From: Rhodamnia argentea
Taxonomy: Eukaryota > Streptophyta > Magnoliopsida > Myrtales > Myrtaceae
Length of the DNA stretch: 64,000 nt
Assembly (NCBI RefSeq): GCF_020921035.1
Contig: NC_063158.1
Coordinates: 26,088,178-26,152,177 of the forward strand
Reading direction: 5' to 3'
Shown here: positions 52,704-64,000 of the stretch, in pieces
Numbering within the stretch: the first letter of the stretch is position 1
Layout: each line of letters starts with the position of its first letter
Position numbers and translations under genes: made by a program
Notes under the pieces: generated by a model
Databases searched by the model: none
What the model was told of the DNA's origin: nothing
What the model saw: the letters and a program-made list of their open reading frames with translations, nothing else

Positions 52704-52705
<2 letters not shown>
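51663..52705 (-). promoter_or_regulatory. leader of D6PK-like gene: intron and upstream ORFs
   Basis: On the minus strand a leader exon appears to end at 52533 (TCAATTCAG|gtactg) and resume at 51679 (tttatag|ATTCTC), 17 bases before the kinase ATG. In the leader exon an upstream ATG at 52565 opens a six-codon ORF (MHSVQS), and another at 52549 opens a 22-codon ORF ([20 protein letters not shown]...) that, after splicing, runs over the kinase start codon in another frame. If the transcript begins upstream of 52565, these ORFs should lower kinase translation. Confidence 0.45.

Positions 52706-52740
<35 letters not shown>
52706..52740 (-). repeat. (CT)n tract in D6PK-like leader or promoter
   Basis: A pure GA run on the plus strand (CT on the coding strand), about 1.05 kb genomic distance but only some 190 spliced bases from the kinase ATG. 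Confidence 0.8.
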
Positions 52741-52745
<5 letters not shown>

Positions 52746-52759
52746 AGGTCAATGCAAAG

Positions 52760-54072
52760 CTCTAAAGTGAGAGCTTTTTGGCGAATTCAATAATTTCAAT
52801 GGGGGGTGTTTTGTCCCCAGAGGAGAGGAGGGTCCTAATGGCCAAACAGGCCTTGTGGTCTCTCCCCTGTCTGTCGTGCAGCACTTCTACTTGAACTTTG
52901 GCCAAAGAACCTCCTTTCCAGGCGAAATTGCTATTTGCTTTTCTTCTTGGCTCATTTCCAATTCTTATCCTCATTTTCTAGACAATTTATGTTTACTAAA
53001 TATGACAGAGGTGTTTGTTGCACAGCGAAAACTTTATTTTCAGCTAAAATAAATAGCCTGTCTTTTTTTTTTTATTGGAGACTTTTCGTGTCTAAATAAG
53101 TATTTTTTAAACTCGACATATCGCATTAACCGCTTTATTCATGTGAGGTTATCGGATGCACATGGATGAAGCAGTTATGAGCCAAATACAATTGAGATGG
53201 AATGTGAATCCATATATCCTTACTATAGACAGCTGATTGTATGATCAAATCATATATTGCTTAAATTAGTTAGTTATTAGATAGCGAGTTTGCATCGGCT
53301 TGATATTCAACCGATTGAGGTTGAGTTCGTTCATTTGAAAGTCATTTAGTGAGAAATTCTATATATGTTCTTGCATGTTTAGAGATCGACTTCTTAAATT
53401 TCTTCTACTTAGAAATCTATTGTTGACGATAAGTGAGTTCACCTTAAATAAGAGTGGTTTTTAACCTTACTTATCTCTTGCTATATCATCTGATGAAATG
53501 AATCAAGTACCGCGGCTGTCAAGTACTTGATATCTTTAGCATCCATGAAGAGAGAGCCGGAGAAGCTTTCCAAATCCCTTTGCTTTTATACTAAGATCAA
53601 TTCCAGAAGAACTATTGAAATCTGGATGAAAAGGTCCAAAACAATAACCAAAAGAAATAGCTAGATAGGTAGATAGATAAAACTGAAAAAAAAATAAACG
53701 ATAAAATCGTTTCCTTTGGATTCCGGACACTAATGCTGTTCTTGTTTTGGAATAAAATAAATAAGGGATTGAAGAAACTTTGCTGCTAGATCCAGACTTT
53801 TCAAAATACAATATGCCAGCTAGTATAGGGTTGTTATTGCCTAACTTTGCCTTAGACCCATATGTAAGATGCATGAGGTGGTCCATTATTACAGATTGGA
53901 ATTAGATGGGAAAGTATTAATTGCATCGATCCAAGGTGGGGTTTTCCTATTTAAGGTTGCCCACGAGCAGAAAAAATTGCCCTTTAATTGGCTAATAAAT
54001 GCATAGTTAAAATATCACTATTCTCTCAGGTCCCCAAAGATCAGAAGGCTAGGCATGCATTGCTGTTGGGGA
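52760..54072. other. intergenic upstream of D6PK-like gene
   Basis: AT-rich DNA with the distal promoter of the kinase gene. Short frames (for example 53536-53886, minus) have no recognisable domain. I see no gene. Confidence 0.4.
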
Positions 54073-54458
54073 CAACATATGACTCTTGCACCACTAAAAA
54101 AATTCGGTGTCCTAAAAAATAATTAGCTGGTCCCCCGGAAATTCTGACTTATTAGCTCTAATTATCTTGCCATCTTCTTTTTCCATGAATGTGCAGTTTT
54201 TAATTATATATTAGACTTTGATATAGTGAGAAATATTTTATGAAAATTAGTTAACTGAAAAATATTCTCAACATATGACTCTTGCACCAATAAAAAAAAT
54301 TCAGTGTCTTAAAAAAATAATTAGCTTGTCTCCCGGAAATTCTGAATAATTTGCTCTAATCATCTTGCCATCTTCTTTTTCCATGGATGAGAAGTATTTA
54401 AGTATATATATTAGACTTTGATATAGTGAGAAATATCTTATGAAAATTAGTTAACTAG
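54073..54458. repeat. tandem duplication, period 196 bp
   Basis: Copies 54073-54268 and 54269-54458 share 'caacatatgactcttgcacca', 'ataattagct.gtc.cccggaaattctga', 'catcttgccatcttctttttccatg', and 'attagactttgatatagtgagaaatat'. They differ by small changes throughout. Non-coding. Confidence 0.88.
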
Positions 54459-55187
54459 TTGAGTACTTCAGTCTCTTTTTGCAGTTCAACAACAGACATC
54501 CCTTTCATCAAAGCAAGAAGCAGCAATCATTCAACATGCTGCGTGCATGTCTTTGTCAATCAACATAAGAATAACTTTGATTTTGGCTTCAAATTGTTAG
54601 GTTTTCCACTCGATACTTTTGACTGGTTCGTCTAGGTTTTACTCGGCAGTGGTCCAGGAGGGAACTTCGTCACCTAACTCTCTTGATCAAGCTACATGAG
54701 TAGTGAAATTCGGTGAAATGGCGAAAATCAGGCATTGACATAGACATTCAGATTATTAAAAAAAGTGCAATGGTCGTCTTTTGTTTCTCCTAAGATACTT
54801 CAAATTAAACCTGTGATTTTATGCAATCTCATGCATAATAAGATTTCAAGATCAATTTTCCATTGCCGATTCCGATATGCCAATGTTAAACCTGCCATAT
54901 CCGGCCATGCCAGTGTCTATCCGCCTTCGCCCACGGATTTTCAACTTCAACACTTCGTGTATACATGAGGATCAAGTCCTTAGATTCGATCGACAGCTTC
55001 GGTCATCGCATATCTCCTGCTCCATTCATGAACAGATTTTTCTGGTTTAGGTCGCAATCCAACTTTTTGACCTATGCATCGACGAAAGTATTATCAATTC
55101 AAGTACAAACAGAGCTCAATTTAGTGGTAACCGATGTTGGGCCTTTTTGTGGAATCTTGACCAGTCATCTTCCCTGACGCACACCTA
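54459..55187. other. intergenic, no gene recognised
   Basis: Mixed-composition DNA with two adjoining short plus-strand frames (54765-54968 and 54965-55177) that show no domain. I cannot assign anything. Confidence 0.4.
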
Positions 55188-56511
55188 GCTTTTGTTTGTT
55201 TCACGTAAAATATGAGATTTTCAAAAAATATTTTTTTAAAAGTCATTTTCAAAAAAATTATGATATTTTTCGGTATTTGGTTGAGACTTAAAAATGAACA
55301 AAAAAAAAAATTCTCTTGTTTGGCGAGGAATTGATTTTTCTAAGAAAAATTACCAAAAATTGGAATTTTTAATTATTTTTTATTTTTTGATTAAAAAATA
55401 ATTCATTATTTTATTTTATTTTTTGTAGATGCAATTCAATTCGACATTTTCATTGTCTTCTTCATTTTCATTTTCTTTGTAGATGCCTTTCGCGGTGGCC
55501 CCCCCTTCCGTGAGATCACCCCGCACCTCATCGTCCACCTCTTCGCTGCCTTCGCCGCCCGCTCCCTCGCCTCCGTTGGTGTCGACGCCTAGTTCCAGAA
55601 TGCTGGGTGGTGGAACTTGCTCCTAGAGGCGCTCTACCGGAGGAATGCCAAGATCGCGTCCTGCTTGGTGCAAGTGGCGCCGCTGCCTCCCGTGGGTGAT
55701 CTTTGTGCTCGGCCGCTTGCGCGAATTCTACATGGAGATCTTGTTCCATTTCGAGAGCACCGTCATCTCATTTGTCTGGAAGATCGCCCCCTCTGGCATG
55801 TACCGGATCTGGAAATGCGGGAATCTCCAGGCTGGCACCTCCCTCACCAGTTTCAATGGCCTGATGATCCAGTGCACCTATTAGAGCTTCCTTTTACTCG
55901 AAGAAGGAGACCAGAGCCATGGCGACCCCGAGGGCTTGCTCTTTGTCCTCAACCATGATGATCGAAAGATCTTCAATGAGTTCGAGACTGCTGGAGCTTA
56001 GCCTTGCTAGATTCAGTGAGCCTCGAGCTCGCTGGCTCACGTTATGGTCGATTGTCGGGTGGCTGGCTGTCGTCGAGGTTGGCGGTCAGAGGAGGAAGAA
56101 GTGGTGGGCGGAGGAAGGAGGAAGAAAGAGGAAGAAGGAGAAAAGATAAAAGAAAAAAAAAGGAAAAAGGAAAAAGGAAAGAAAGAAGAAAAGAAAAGAG
56201 TTAGAAAAAAGAAAAATAGAAAAAATTAAAAATTATAAAATAAAATTTTGAAAATTTTTAAAAATAAATAAAATAATAAGAAAGTAAAAAAAAATAATTA
56301 TAAAGAATGGAAGTGTGAAAGAGAGTATGAAGGAAAAATGAGGAAAATGTTTACATCTTTTTAAGAAGAGAAAAACATTTTCCGCACTTTGAAAGAATTT
56401 TTTTTCATGGGTGAAAAATATTTTTCTACATTAGCTTATTTTTGCAAACCAAATGCCGGAAAATCCGGAAAAAATTTTCCTGAAAGTTATTTTTCGCAAA
56501 ACAAACATCAC
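55188..56511. mobile_element. TIR element carrying a host gene fragment (Pack-type)
   Basis: The left end GCTTTTGTTTGTTTCACGTAAAAT and the right end, in reverse complement TGATGTTTGTTTTGCGAAAAAT, are inverted repeats of the same kind as 37941-39585 and 42999-45097, with matching sub-terminal AT-rich blocks (ttttcggtatttggttgagacttaaaaatgaac). Between them lies a GC-rich block that codes pieces of an ankyrin-repeat protein (55482-56002). Flanks cacctagct and accctagtt may be an old 9-base target duplication. No transposase was seen. Confidence 0.62.
55482..56002 (+). pseudogene. ANKRD13-like ankyrin-repeat gene fragment
   Basis: Plus-strand pieces in more than one frame line up in order with plant ankyrin proteins that have the GPCR-chaperone (DUF3424) domain: FQNAGWWNLLLEALYRRNAKIAS (ankyrin repeat end), AWCKWRRCLPWV, RLREFYMEILFHFESTVISF, VWKIAPSGMYRIWKCG, LTSFNGLMIQC and a final NHDDRKIFNEFETAGA. 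Known members read WAKWCRRLPRL, MRDFYMEITFHFESSVIPF, ISRIAPSDTYKIWKRG and so on. An in-frame TAG lies before FQNAGWW, and there are about two frame changes. No introns are visible in the pieces. The N-terminal ankyrin repeats and the C-terminal half are missing. Confidence 0.75.
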
Positions 56512-57296
56512 CCTAGTTTCTATCTAAAGTTTTTTCTATTAATAAAATAAAATGCATCTAACTTTGAAAAGTACAGTCCGAAATAGAAGTTAGAGATCAG
56601 GCCCCCGTAGAATAAGGTGAGTTTAGCATGAATTCATTCGATCGAGCTTAGAGCATGTAGGCCACTTGTTGGAGAAGTAATTTTGGCCTAGTGAGAAAGA
56701 GAAGGAAGAGGAGAGATCGAACCCGCAGAGGAGCAGTTGCGAGGGAGAGAGCGAGCAAAGGAGCGCCGTCGAGCAAGAGGGCAGATGCGAGGGAGGGGGA
56801 GTAGTTGCGAGAAGCAAACGTGAGGCTGCGACGGGTTGCCAGGGAGACTAGGATTTTACTTTTTAAATAGGGTAAACTTGGATTTCTGATAAGTTCTTGA
56901 GGGCAAAGTAGACAACTCACAATTTCATTAATAGAGGCATTTAGCATTTCGAAAATGTTGAAAGCTTGATGCCGGTCCCTATCAGCATTGAGCTTTCAAC
57001 TTTTTCAATGCCAACTTTCACCCCAAGGTCCCTTGAAAATAGTTGTCGAACATCCTAAATTTCTCTCAATATGCTTTTAAAATGCTAAATCAAATGCACC
57101 CTTGGTCTGGCAAATGCTAGGAACTACAAAAAATGATTTTACCATGATCTAACTCTCCCATGCTAAGCTCTAATTACGGTAGAAGAACTTACTATAATTG
57201 TTATATTCACACTTTCTTTGTTTAATCCATTGTAGATTTTTTTGCTCCTTGGTGTAATGATCAGTTGGTATTAGGCTAGCTTTTGCACATCACTAC
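56512..57296. other. intergenic, no gene recognised
   Basis: 56667-56700 repeats an 18-base word (ggagaagtaattttggcc) also present in the D6PK-like leader at 52685-52702, followed in both by a GA-rich stretch. The minus-strand open frames here (56623-56947) have no domain. Confidence 0.35.
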
Positions 57297-57490
57297 ATGA
57301 CATGGGAAAAGTACAAAAAAAATTATCAAATCTATTATACTATTATCAATCCAATCCTAAACCTTTTAATTGAGCCAATTAGTTATATATCTTTTCATAT
57401 TGGTATCAATTCAGCTCATCCACCCAGTGTAGGCCCAAAATATCTAATATGGATGCTGGCTATTTTATGTAACACAGTTGACGTTGATGT
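57297..57490. repeat. left-end relic of the MULE-like family
   Basis: The stretch from 'gggaaaagtac' through 'tatcaatccaatcctaaacctttt' and 'ttggtatcaattcag' matches the left sub-terminal region of 41062-41677 and 38155-38992. The right end was not found. Confidence 0.4.
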
Positions 57491-60400
57491 AAACATGTCT
57501 TTTTTTTTTTTTTGGTACACAAGAGAGAGATGTTTAAATTAGGTTGAGTTTTTCTAATGGGTGATCGAATGTGGGTCTATTATTTGTTCGATAAGAAAAC
57601 TCGACTCTAATTTACCTCCCTCCCTTCTCGACGTTCTCATGTCTAATTTTTAGTGATGGTTATATCTAATTTGTTATTGATGGTCTTCTGTTATTTTAGG
57701 GAATGGTCAGGCTGGGTTCTCGATAATGTTTTTATCCAGCTGTAGCTATACTCTCAAATATAGTGTTTGTGATTTGTTTGATATCCATATCTCAAACATT
57801 AGGAGCATTCTTATTGGGGTGTGATTCATATTCTCCATCGAAAAGAAAGCACGGGGTTCCGCTCTTCGGTGATTGGGAAAGGGTCGGAGGGGACCACTTT
57901 AGTGAGGTCACAGGGACAGCGCCCTCGAGCCATTGAATGTCTTTTATAGTTTGAGCTCATATTTTTTCATTAGTAGTTTGGGTTTGAGCTTGGGCTCGTG
58001 AATAGCTACTGCTATATATAACATTTTTTTCTCTTGTAATTGAGGAATTTAATAGAGATGTGAGAAGTGCTAATTATCTTGAAATTCTCTGCCGGATGTA
58101 GCCATAGTTTAAAAATAAATCAGGAAAAACCTTTGCATCTCTTTGCGTCTCTCTCTCTCTCTCTCGGCACGCACGAGCGTGCACTTTTAGACTTTACTTC
58201 GTTATGATTGTATGCCAAATCCTCACCATTCTACCAATTCTTAGTTTTAGGTGCTTAGTCATCTTGATTTTGAAATCAATTTGATTGCGCGATGACTCTA
58301 AACACTACCTAATATGGTTAGGTGAATCACTTGCAAGTCCACAAACATATATTATTCGTTCCTCGACCTAACAAAGGTCACTTCCCCTATCGACAAACTT
58401 TTTTATTTGACTTTCGGTATTCATAAATAGCTGCTCATAAGTTTATATCGACGGAGATACATCACAAATATAACCTACGGAACTTCGGATTGAGACCAGA
58501 TTTTGACCCATCATCGTCTGTTCAAGATTCATCCACGCGAGTATCATTCAAAAAAAGAAAAGAAAAGAAAAGAATGCATCATCAAGAGAAAACAAATAAT
58601 TTAAATCTGCCTCGGAGTTGCAGACATCTAACAATGATCTAAGGAATCTCTCTCGGAAATGCCTAGGGCATGGACCATGATTCTTGGGGACAAGAACATA
58701 GAAAATGCATTCTTGGTATGGGAAAGCTGAATATCAGAAAGTAGTCCAGTGGAATCAGCTGACAAAGCCCATTTTCTCTCTTTTTTAGATTCGTAAAGTT
58801 TACTTATGACCCCCCCAAAAAATAATAAAAGATAAAAAAAAAATTAAGTTAAATATACCGCGGACATAAAAATTATCATATACTTAGGTAATATCATAAA
58901 TCAATTTTCGTGCGCCAAACTAAATTTATTTCTATCGTCTCGATTTAAGTGATTTTCATATGGTGCTCATATAAAAAAGCCTAGAGACGGTCTTAACGGG
59001 AACCCCCATTTTTCTACACTTACCCCCTGAGTTTTGCCAGTAATCAAGATTGAAGATGCTGTTCATTAGTCAAATATGCAAAGTAGAATGCTTTTTGCGT
59101 CTCCAAGGATTCTCTCTTTTTCTCTGTTTTTCCCCAGACAAAGAACAGGACAAAGACATGATAATGTATACATTACATGTATATATAAAATGGCAAAGTT
59201 AAAATACGAAAAGGAGCTGGCTGACATATAGCAAGACAAACGCCACAAAAAGAAGAGAATAGAAGAAGTTCGTCGTGTATTTACCCCTCACCATATCATA
59301 AAGGCCAAGGTTATTCATGTTGAAGTTTATTTGCAAAACAAATAAAAAGTTGCTTTTTTCCAATCTCACATGGGATGTAAAGAAGAGTGAAAGTCTCTTT
59401 ATTAATTAGAATGCTACTATGATTTTTCAAAAAAAAAAAAAAAAAGAAGTCAAATGAGCTAGATCCCACTATACCCACGTGAGGGTGCGCGCATTTTATC
59501 TTTCGAACATGAATAGTTGCCACCGAATTCAATAGTTCTAACTTTTGGATATAAAAAGCTCTAACTTTTAGACAAAAAAAAAAGACTATTTTCGAACGAT
59601 GAATTGTATGAGAATTAACTACTTTTCGGACGCAAAAAGGTGTGTTATATTCTCATTATTTATTTAACTTTATGTTCATTTTTTTTTTAAAACTTCACTT
59701 CTTCAATTTTAGATTTTCGTTTCTTTAAAAAAAAAAGGTACAACCTTCTTTTCTAATTGTTTCCTAGAGAGTTTTTGGAGAATTATTAGAATTGTTATAT
59801 AATAACCTCACTTGAGATTCTATTGTATCCTGAAAGATCTTTGCGGGTAATCATTAGCAATATTGAGGGGCAAATAATTCCTTAAAGAAAGTACTATCGC
59901 ACCTTAGAGTTTGATTCTATTGTTCATCCTATTCCCGACAAAATTTCTTAATAGTTCACGGAGTAAATGATCCATGGAGTAACAAGCTCTCTTGTCTTTG
60001 GATGTAATTCATACTTTCCATCGACATGAAAATATGGGGTTTTCACTTTTTTCCTCTCTTGTGTCTCGATGTAATCCCAGTTTAAGGATGAATCATGATA
60101 AACATTATATCTTGATTTCTCTTTCTTGCATTTTACTCTCTATTTCGTTATGGTGGCGCGCCAAATTTTAACATATTGGCCTTGACATATAGAACTCATG
60201 TTCAGTCTCCTGTTGTCCTTAGGCTTTATGATTCTTGGGCCTTTAGAGCATCAGGGGAAAAGGAAAGAGAGAAAAAGGAAGCCTTTTGCATGTGGCGCCA
60301 CATGCACTCCCTTTCTCAGTTCATAGGTCAATTAATAATTGATGGTCTGATGATTTTGTTTTTTAATTTTTTCACACTTAGGCAGACGAATATCTCGAAT

Positions 60401-61430
60401 ACAATATGCTAGAAAACAAGAATAAATCCACACACAGCTCCATGCATAGAGCTGCGAGCTCCACATGCTATCTCTCTATTTCACTTCATATTCTAAAGGG
60501 CTTTTCAGATCTCGGCTTTATTGCGGTGTGGTCCTCCTCCTCCTCCTCCTCCCTCTCTCTCTACTAATGGAAGCTAGCATATGACTTTCTTAGGTCAACA
60601 TTGAGTCACATTTTGCCGCAAGTTCTGCATGATGTTCCTGGATATCTTTTGGTCTTGATATAGTTTACTTCATATAGGAAGGTAGAAGGGAAACACGAAA
60701 AAATAACTTGGTTATGCCGTTATGTTCTAAGTAATTTCTAGAATTATTATCTTAAATGCAGTTAAATACGTGGGTGCTGTATAATTTTCACGACAATATT
60801 TCTCAGTGCAATATCTAATCTGATTAATAGATTTCAAGCTACTTATCAGTGAGACTTGGCCAGCTTTGTAGAGTCATCTGTTCTTTAAAAAGCATGCATG
60901 CGTTCGAGAGTCCTAGTTAAGGGGGGAAAAATGCCTAAGATATACTCAAAATCTAAACCTTCAAATCAATTGGTGCTGATTTATCATATCATTGGTCGAT
61001 AATGGATAGCCACGTGCATGCAACAAATTAGCCTAACATGTAAACCAGCGAAACACATCGAACTTCATTAGTTTTGATGCATCATGAATCTTCAATTTAT
61101 ATATATGACAAATAAATTGTCACCATAGAAAATGACAAAATTCCAACTGTAGTGAATAAGATAACGTGATGGGAGCTAGTGAATCAAGATGGAATCTCAT
61201 TTCCCTTGGCCCTTTTTGTTGACATGCACATGTGAGTAGAAAATATTCACAATAGAAATTTGGTGTTGTGTGAACTAGTTGATATATTTTAGTTGGTCCA
61301 TTACTCATTATTCTAAAGTGGCTTATATAGCACATACCATAGCAAAGATGACATGTATTTGTGTATTATGAGGTAATATTTCTCACGAGATAGAACCTAG
61401 TCGGCTTATGATAGTGGGCTCGCATGAGGC
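57491..61430. other. gene-poor region, possible old repeat remains
   Basis: 57800-58250 and 59985-60175 resemble each other (attcatactttccatcga..aaa, gatgtaatcccagtttaa..atgaatca..ataaac, tatttcgttatg.t.g.gccaaa). Such words also occur near the ends of plant LTR retroelements, so these may be old LTR relics; I could not define ends. A (TCC)n run lies at 60533-60563 and a (CT)n run followed by an alternating purine-pyrimidine tract at 58147-58180. No gene is visible. Confidence 0.25.
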
Positions 61431-61465
61431 GGTCTATCTAATACGAATCCTTAAATGAAGATAAG

Positions 61466-62480
61466 TGAATGCGTTTTGGTGAATCTTTGAGGTCCCCAGA
61501 AAATATGAGAGCAATGACTTTTCTCAATCGGGCATGTTCGGAAAGGAGTCTTGCCTCTTGGGGGCCGAGCACAATCTTTTCCATACAAAGATTCATCCAC
61601 GGCCCAAAAGTTGAAAGTGGGCCTATACATGCATGGCCCAGAAGTCCCACCAAGACGTGCAAAATTCCCTTGACAAAGTCGGTCCAAGAATGGTCGGCCG
61701 CGTTAAAACACAATGTAATATTTGATCCCCAAGGAGAGAAAAAACAAAAGAAAAAAGAAAAAGACTCAGCTAGGGAAATCGCTTATGGAGTCGGGGAGTC
61801 GGATAGACGAAAATAATGTTGAAGCAGAGAGGTTATCACTGTCAAGGGCATACATGTAATCTCAATATAATTTTGTATGCCTTAAACTCGTGTTATATAG
61901 TATGGTGATACCTCTTGCAATTGTAACTTGATGCTGACCGGCTTAGGGACACAGATCCACAACCACCAAGCCAACCAAGGGAAGTAGATGCTAGACTTGT
62001 ATACCCCGTACCCCCTCCAGTTCAGAATCAGCCCGCAGTTGGTGAACCTGTAGATCACTACGAGGAAGAGATTCGAAGAAAGCCTCCTCCATTTCCGACC
62101 ATGTCCTTGGTTCTCACTCCCATGAATCAGATAGTGGCATACGCCCTACCATAACCACTGATAATGAATAGATTGTTTTGTGCTTCACCGTGAGTTTTTA
62201 CCCTTTTCATTCGAAAATGAATTTTTTTTTTTTGCGTAAAAATTTGTGCCGCGTTCCCGATACTCACAAGGACTCAATAAGAAACTTGAAAATTTGAATT
62301 TAATCAAGGTTATGATAAAAACATAAACGATTCACATTACATGTGAACACCTAATTTTGCTCGTTTAATTTCCTTTTTCTTTTTCCTGCTGGCCAAATAG
62401 TTCCAGTTTCTTAACTTTGGTTTGCACTTGAACCATTGCAATTGCTATAACGATGGAGAGAATAGTACTAACATTAGTGA
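61466..62480. repeat. segmental duplication, copy 1
   Basis: 61466-61740 matches 63533-63780 (gcgttttggtgaatctttgagg, agaaaatatgaga.caatgactttt, caatcgggcatg, gggccca.aa.ttgaaa), and 62262-62480 matches 63800-64000 (gatttaa.caag.tta.gataaaaacataa, tggccaaatagttccagtttctta, cttgaaccattgcaattg). The middle (61740-62260) is only weakly or not represented in the second copy. A proline-rich open stretch of about 75 codons lies at 61935-62152 (plus strand) but I cannot identify it. Confidence 0.75.
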
Positions 62481-63532
62481 AAGCATCCTAGTTAAGCAGC
62501 AAATGTTTCTTGAAGGATCAAAGTAGAGCTCTTTGAGATGATCTCCACCAGTAAATTAATAATCATCGAAAATACGCTGATAACTAAGCTCGATATAGGC
62601 CAGAAAAATGTTAATAATCGCATATTCAACATCCAAAATCCAAAATAAAAAGTAAGCTATGGACTGAAATACAATATAGAATTACCACGAAATAAAAGGT
62701 TGGATGTGAAAAAGATACTATATAGATTCAAAATCATCGATTAGAAAGTTGGATGTAATGTAAATCAGATAGAACTTGAGAATACCAAATAAACCTTAGC
62801 CCTTAGCCATATATCACGACTTATCAAGAAAGTATGTATGACCTAATAGACTCATCGCATAAATGATAAGTGGTCAAAATCAATCGCAAGTTAAGAAGAT
62901 TATGGTAACTTGTAATTTTTTTTTATGGGACCTATTATGAATTGTTCTACTCTAAGATGTCATTAGTTGCGACTCCAAGACCACGTTCATCGAAACTTTC
63001 ATTATGGGGCTCGAGGTCCCTATGCGTTATTGTCCCTTGATTAAATGTGTGGATGAAACTGAACAAAAAAAAAACACGGACTGCAAATTGACTATTTTTT
63101 TTTGTCATAGTCAAATTTTGAGAGAAAAAGTCAACTGTTAACCTTTGCACGAAACTTTGAAATTTGAGATCGTAAATCTATATGCATGGAAGGACAGGGG
63201 CACCGATTGCGGTGTTACGACACCTGTTGTTACAATTAAAGGTTGACTTTTCAGTTAGACTAAAAAGTCAACTTTTACTCTATGCATAAAATGTGATTTG
63301 AATCCCCACGAAACGCAATGAACCTAATCTCTACAACTTAGATCAAACTAAAGTTTGTGGAGATTTTGAGACATGTGTTTGAATTTTGCGCGTAATGGAA
63401 CCTAGTAGGCTTATGACACCCCCATCATAAGCCCCATTGAGTGCAAGAGACACATATCTTGGCACCATTGCGTTTGTGTGGAAGATATCATGCGACGCAG
63501 AGGATCTGATACTAATCCATAAAATGTGTTAG
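62481..63532. other. intergenic, no gene recognised
   Basis: AT-rich DNA between the two copies of the duplication. A minus-strand frame at 62947-63150 has no recognisable domain. I see nothing else. Confidence 0.4.
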
Positions 63533-64000
63533 GTAAATGCATTTTGGTGAATCTTTGAGGGCTCAAGAAAATATGAGATCAATGACTTTCACAATCGGGC
63601 ATGGACGGAATGAGCCTTCTTATAGACCGACTACATTCATTCACCAAAAGCATTAATCGATGGGCCCAAAATTGAAACTAGTCCTGCTCATGCGTGGCAT
63701 AAGAAGTGGGAAATTCCCCGACAAATCAGTCCAATGGTTGGCCATGTTGTCACGCGATGTAACATGTGATACCTAAAAAATAAAAGCAAGCCTTAGCTTT
63801 AGAACCCACAGGGATTCAATGAAGAACTTGACCATTTGGATTTAACCAAGTTTACGATAAAAACATAAGCAATTCCCATTATTGCATGTAAACATCAAAT
63901 TTTCCCGCTAGCCAAATAGTTTCAGTTTCTTAATATTGCCCTGGATTGCACTTGAGCCATTGCTATTGATGTGAAGATCGAGAGAATAATACTAAACTTT
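63533..64000. repeat. segmental duplication, copy 2 (cut by window end)
   Basis: This is the partner of 61466-62480, shortened in the middle and running to the end of the window, in the same orientation. Divergence is considerable, so the duplication is not recent. Confidence 0.75.

Noticed and set aside
55528-55958. A possible intact gene in the GC-rich block
   Set aside because: The open frames are pieces in different frames of one broken ankyrin-type gene, and the longest ones mix real and shadow frames.

Overview
The window is nuclear DNA from a flowering plant, most likely a rosid eudicot. The evidence is compact GT-AG introns, AT-rich intergenic DNA full of small transposons, (GA/CT)n runs in 5' leaders, and protein-coding genes whose closest recalled relatives are Arabidopsis proteins. 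I could not fix the species; Myrtales is only a guess.

Left part (1-18,200): an NF-YB2/3-type CCAAT-binding subunit (4193-4897, +) with one 105-bp intron, then a repeat-rich gap with a recently duplicated (GA)n block, a single-domain GT-2-like trihelix factor (11142-13400, +), a doubtful small membrane-protein frame (14554-14691, -), and a gap with terminal-inverted-repeat (TIR) transposon remains.

Central gene block (18,200-34,800): a small C2-domain CAR-type protein (19127-20591, +), an ALKBH2-type DNA dealkylating dioxygenase (21395-23573, +), a 13-exon cytosolic acetyl-CoA acetyltransferase (24461-28669, +) with a possible alternative last exon giving a peroxisomal-type C-terminus, and, converging on it, an 11-exon SEC14/CRAL-TRIO protein (30014-34558, -). 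A broken DRT100-like LRR gene fragment lies antisense in intron 1 of the thiolase gene.

Duplicated cluster (35,500-46,400): tandem units each carrying a small secreted six-cysteine prolamin-like gene on the minus strand. Two are intact (42229-42579, 45869-46219), one is broken (37182-37531), and a fourth unit is only a gene-less remnant. Shared and unshared transposon insertions date the duplications relative to each other.

Right part (47,000-64,000): a tRNA-Phe(GAA) copy with a changed D-stem base, a D6PK-like AGCVIII kinase (49232-51662, -) with a leader intron and upstream ORFs, and then gene-poor DNA with a TIR element that carries a broken piece of an ANKRD13-like ankyrin gene, plus several tandem duplications.

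From memory, NF-YB2, a trihelix gene, a C2 gene, AACT1, a SEC14-like gene and D6PKL2 lie in that order at Arabidopsis At5g47640-At5g47750, so the six main genes look like a conserved microsyntenic block. ALKBH2 and the prolamin-like array are extra here. I recognised no reverse transcriptase, integrase, transposase, capsid or envelope coding region, and no CRISPR array.
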